64,000 nt of DNA, from contig NZ_CP060691.1 of assembly GCF_014352955.1 (NCBI RefSeq), positions 682,001-746,000 of the forward strand. The letters are read 5' to 3'. Below are positions 61,991 through 64,000 of this stretch, piece by piece. Within the stretch, counting starts at the first letter, position 1. Each line of letters starts with the position of its first letter. Below the pieces are notes generated by a model. The model was not told where the DNA came from and did no database searches. It saw only the letters and a list, made by a program, of their open reading frames with translations. The DNA is from Mycoplasma sp. Pen4 (GTDB lineage: Bacteria > Bacillota_I > Bacilli_A > Mycoplasmatales > Metamycoplasmataceae). The position numbers and the translations under genes are program-made.

Positions 61991-64000
61991 TTAATTTTCT
62001 TTTAATGATTGTTTATTAGCATTTTTTGCTTTGTAGTAGTTAAATCATTTAACTGATTCTTCATAAATTAAAAGTCCAAAACTAAAGATAATTGGAACGA
62101 ATCAATAAGCAAATTTATATCCACCTGCAACAGAACCATATTCAACGTTTCCAAATACTCTATTAATTCCTGGCACAAATGCTGAGATTAACATACAAAT
62201 TAATGAGAAAGCAGAAGCTAAGTAAACAAGTTTGAATTCCATTACATTACATTTTAGAATGCTATTATCTGACATTAAGTTAATTGAGTTAATACTTGCA
62301 CCAACACCTAATGTGATAAAGGCTGCACTTGATGTTAATTGAATGAAATTTTCTCCTTTGATTTGATTGCTTGTAGCTACTAAGGCAACTACTAGATAAG
62401 ATAATAAAGCAAAGAAGCTAAGAATTAAACTTTGTATAATAAGTCTTTTACCCATACCATAGGCAAAAATGGAATCGTTTTTATTAAATGGTTTACGCAA
62501 CATCACATTGTTTTGGTTTGGAACCATACCAAGTGCTATTGCTGGCAGTCCATGTGTTAATAAGTTAATTCATAATAATTGTGACGCAGATAAGATGATA
62601 AACTCACCTGTTGCATTATCAAATTGATTTCTAAAAATTCATCTAAATGCAAACATCCCAACTAACATAACAATGATTTCTGAAACAGATGAAACTAAAA
62701 GGTTTAAAATAACTGTTTTAATTCTATCAAATGTTTCTCTACCAGTTTTTACTGCATGTACAATGGTGTTGAAGTTATCATCTGTCAAGATAACATCTGC
62801 TGCTTGTTTAGATACATCAGTACCTGTAATACCCATTGCACAACCAATATCACTTGCTTTAAGAGCTGGAGCATCATTAACTCCATCTCCAGTCATCGCA
62901 ACTACTTGTTGGTGTGATTGTCATGCTTTAACTATTCTGAGTTTGTCAGATGGATTTACACGTGCATAAACTGTGATGTGTTCAACTTTATTTTTGAGTT
63001 CTTCATCACTCATATTTGCTAATGCAACCCCGTCAATTGCTAAGTCACCTTTTTCAGGATCATAAATTGTCAATGATTTTCCAATTGCTGTAGCGGTATT
63101 TAAATGATCTCCTGTGATCATTATTGTTTTAATACCTGCTTTTCTAGCTTGGATAATACTTTCTTTAACATTTTCACGAGGTGGATCGATCATCCCTATT
63201 AATCCCGCAAATGTTAAATGATTTTCATCGTCATGTGTTATTTCAGTAGTTTCATTTGGCATTCTTTTGTATGCCACTGCAATAACTCTAATTGCGTCAT
63301 TAGATCATTGATGATTGAGTTCAATATCTGATTGGTCTATCTTGTTAGATTTATTAAAAATAACATCAGGAGCACCTTTAGTAATCATAATTTTAGAACC
63401 ATCTGGTGCAGATACTAAAACAGACATTGTTTTTCTATCACTATCAAAAGGTAGTGAGTAAAGTTTGTTGAATCTTGTATAGAACTTCTCTTTTGAATTA
63501 TTGTTTTCTAAACCATATCTTAAAATTGCTGTTTCAGTTGGATCACCAACTTCAACATAATTACCATTTTCATCAATAGTAACTTGTGCATCACAACATG
63601 CCACAAGTGAACCTAATGCTTGTGAGTTGGTCAATTCAACATCATTATGGATTTTGTCAAAGAACTTAACAACAGTCATTTTATTTTGTGTTAATGTCCC
63701 TGTTTTATCGGTACAGATAATATTTGTTGATCCAAGCGTTTCAACTGCTGGGATTGCTTTAATAATAGCGTGTGCTTTAGTCATTCTAGAAACACCAATT
63801 GCAAGCAATACAGTTGTAAAGGTGATTAAACCTTCAGGTATAGCCGCAACCGCTAATGAAATACCGATTAATAATGCATTTGAGTATACTGCTGGTTGTT
63901 GTCAATTACCAGTAATTGTATTTGTTAATACTATTTGAAGTATTGTGGTTACGAATAATAAGACAACTCCTGAGATACCGAAAATTTTACTTAACTTGTT
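61991..64000 (-). CDS. P-type cation-transporting ATPase, 5' part beyond the window
   Basis: The last 669 residues are visible. They contain the helix-4 motif AAIPEGL, the phosphorylation site [21 protein letters not shown], and the hinge [17 protein letters not shown], then the C-terminal helices with a segment typical of Ca2+-type P2 ATPases ([14 protein letters not shown]). The missing start should hold the first three helices and the TGES domain. It pumps cations, probably calcium, out of the cell at the cost of ATP. Several UGA codons are Trp. Confidence 0.92.

Overview
The window is from a Mollicutes chromosome, most likely a Mycoplasma/Mycoplasmopsis of the hominis group; I cannot name the species. 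UGA must be read as tryptophan almost throughout: many genes look split under the standard code and become one intact frame under genetic code 4. The DNA is very AT-rich, genes are compact, lipoproteins carry classic lipoboxes, and the gene set (L11-L1, SRP RNA, apt, infB, nusA, tpiA, gpmI, ppa) fits a reduced mycoplasma genome.

Layout. 1-6.5 kb: two large surface lipoproteins with Ser/Thr/Pro/Glu-rich tails, and a YitT-type membrane protein on the minus strand. 6.6-10.8 kb: minus-strand operon nusA-ylxR-infB-apt. 11-13.5 kb: a C39-peptidase ABC exporter with a small accessory protein. 13.6-17.9 kb: HU, recU, tpiA, a DEDD-exonuclease-like protein, then rplK-rplA behind an L1-binding leader. 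About 18.0-37.0 kb: an integrative conjugative element (ICE) of the mycoplasma type. It has a primase-like first gene, a pilin-like protein, a polytopic membrane protein, a TraE/VirB4 ATPase, several unknown proteins, a 1780-residue surface protein, a RuvA-like protein, a Doc-like toxin with a small partner, a lipoprotein and a DDE transposase-like protein. I see no TraG/VirD4 coupling protein.

37.2-47.1 kb: small membrane proteins, ppa, then a nucleoside-type ABC importer (BMP lipoprotein, double ATPase, two permeases) with two odd architectures: a six-helix membrane insertion inside the second ATPase domain and a coiled-coil extension on the first permease. 47.3-51 kb: a minus-strand operon of a nucleotidyltransferase-like protein followed by two copies of a pair (long helical protein plus small two-helix membrane protein). 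52-64 kb: amino-acid permease, gpmI, SRP RNA, four tRNAs, a heterodimeric ABC exporter, an ABC-2 system and a partial P-type cation ATPase.

The most striking non-coding signal is a family of three related minus-strand small RNAs of about 120-145 nt, at 31.8, 32.1 and 51.6 kb. Each has a -10 box and an intrinsic terminator, and an apparent loop-loop pairing changes in a compensatory way between copies. Two lie inside the ICE and one lies upstream of the nucleotidyltransferase operon. The RNA family and that operon are my best candidates for something undescribed.
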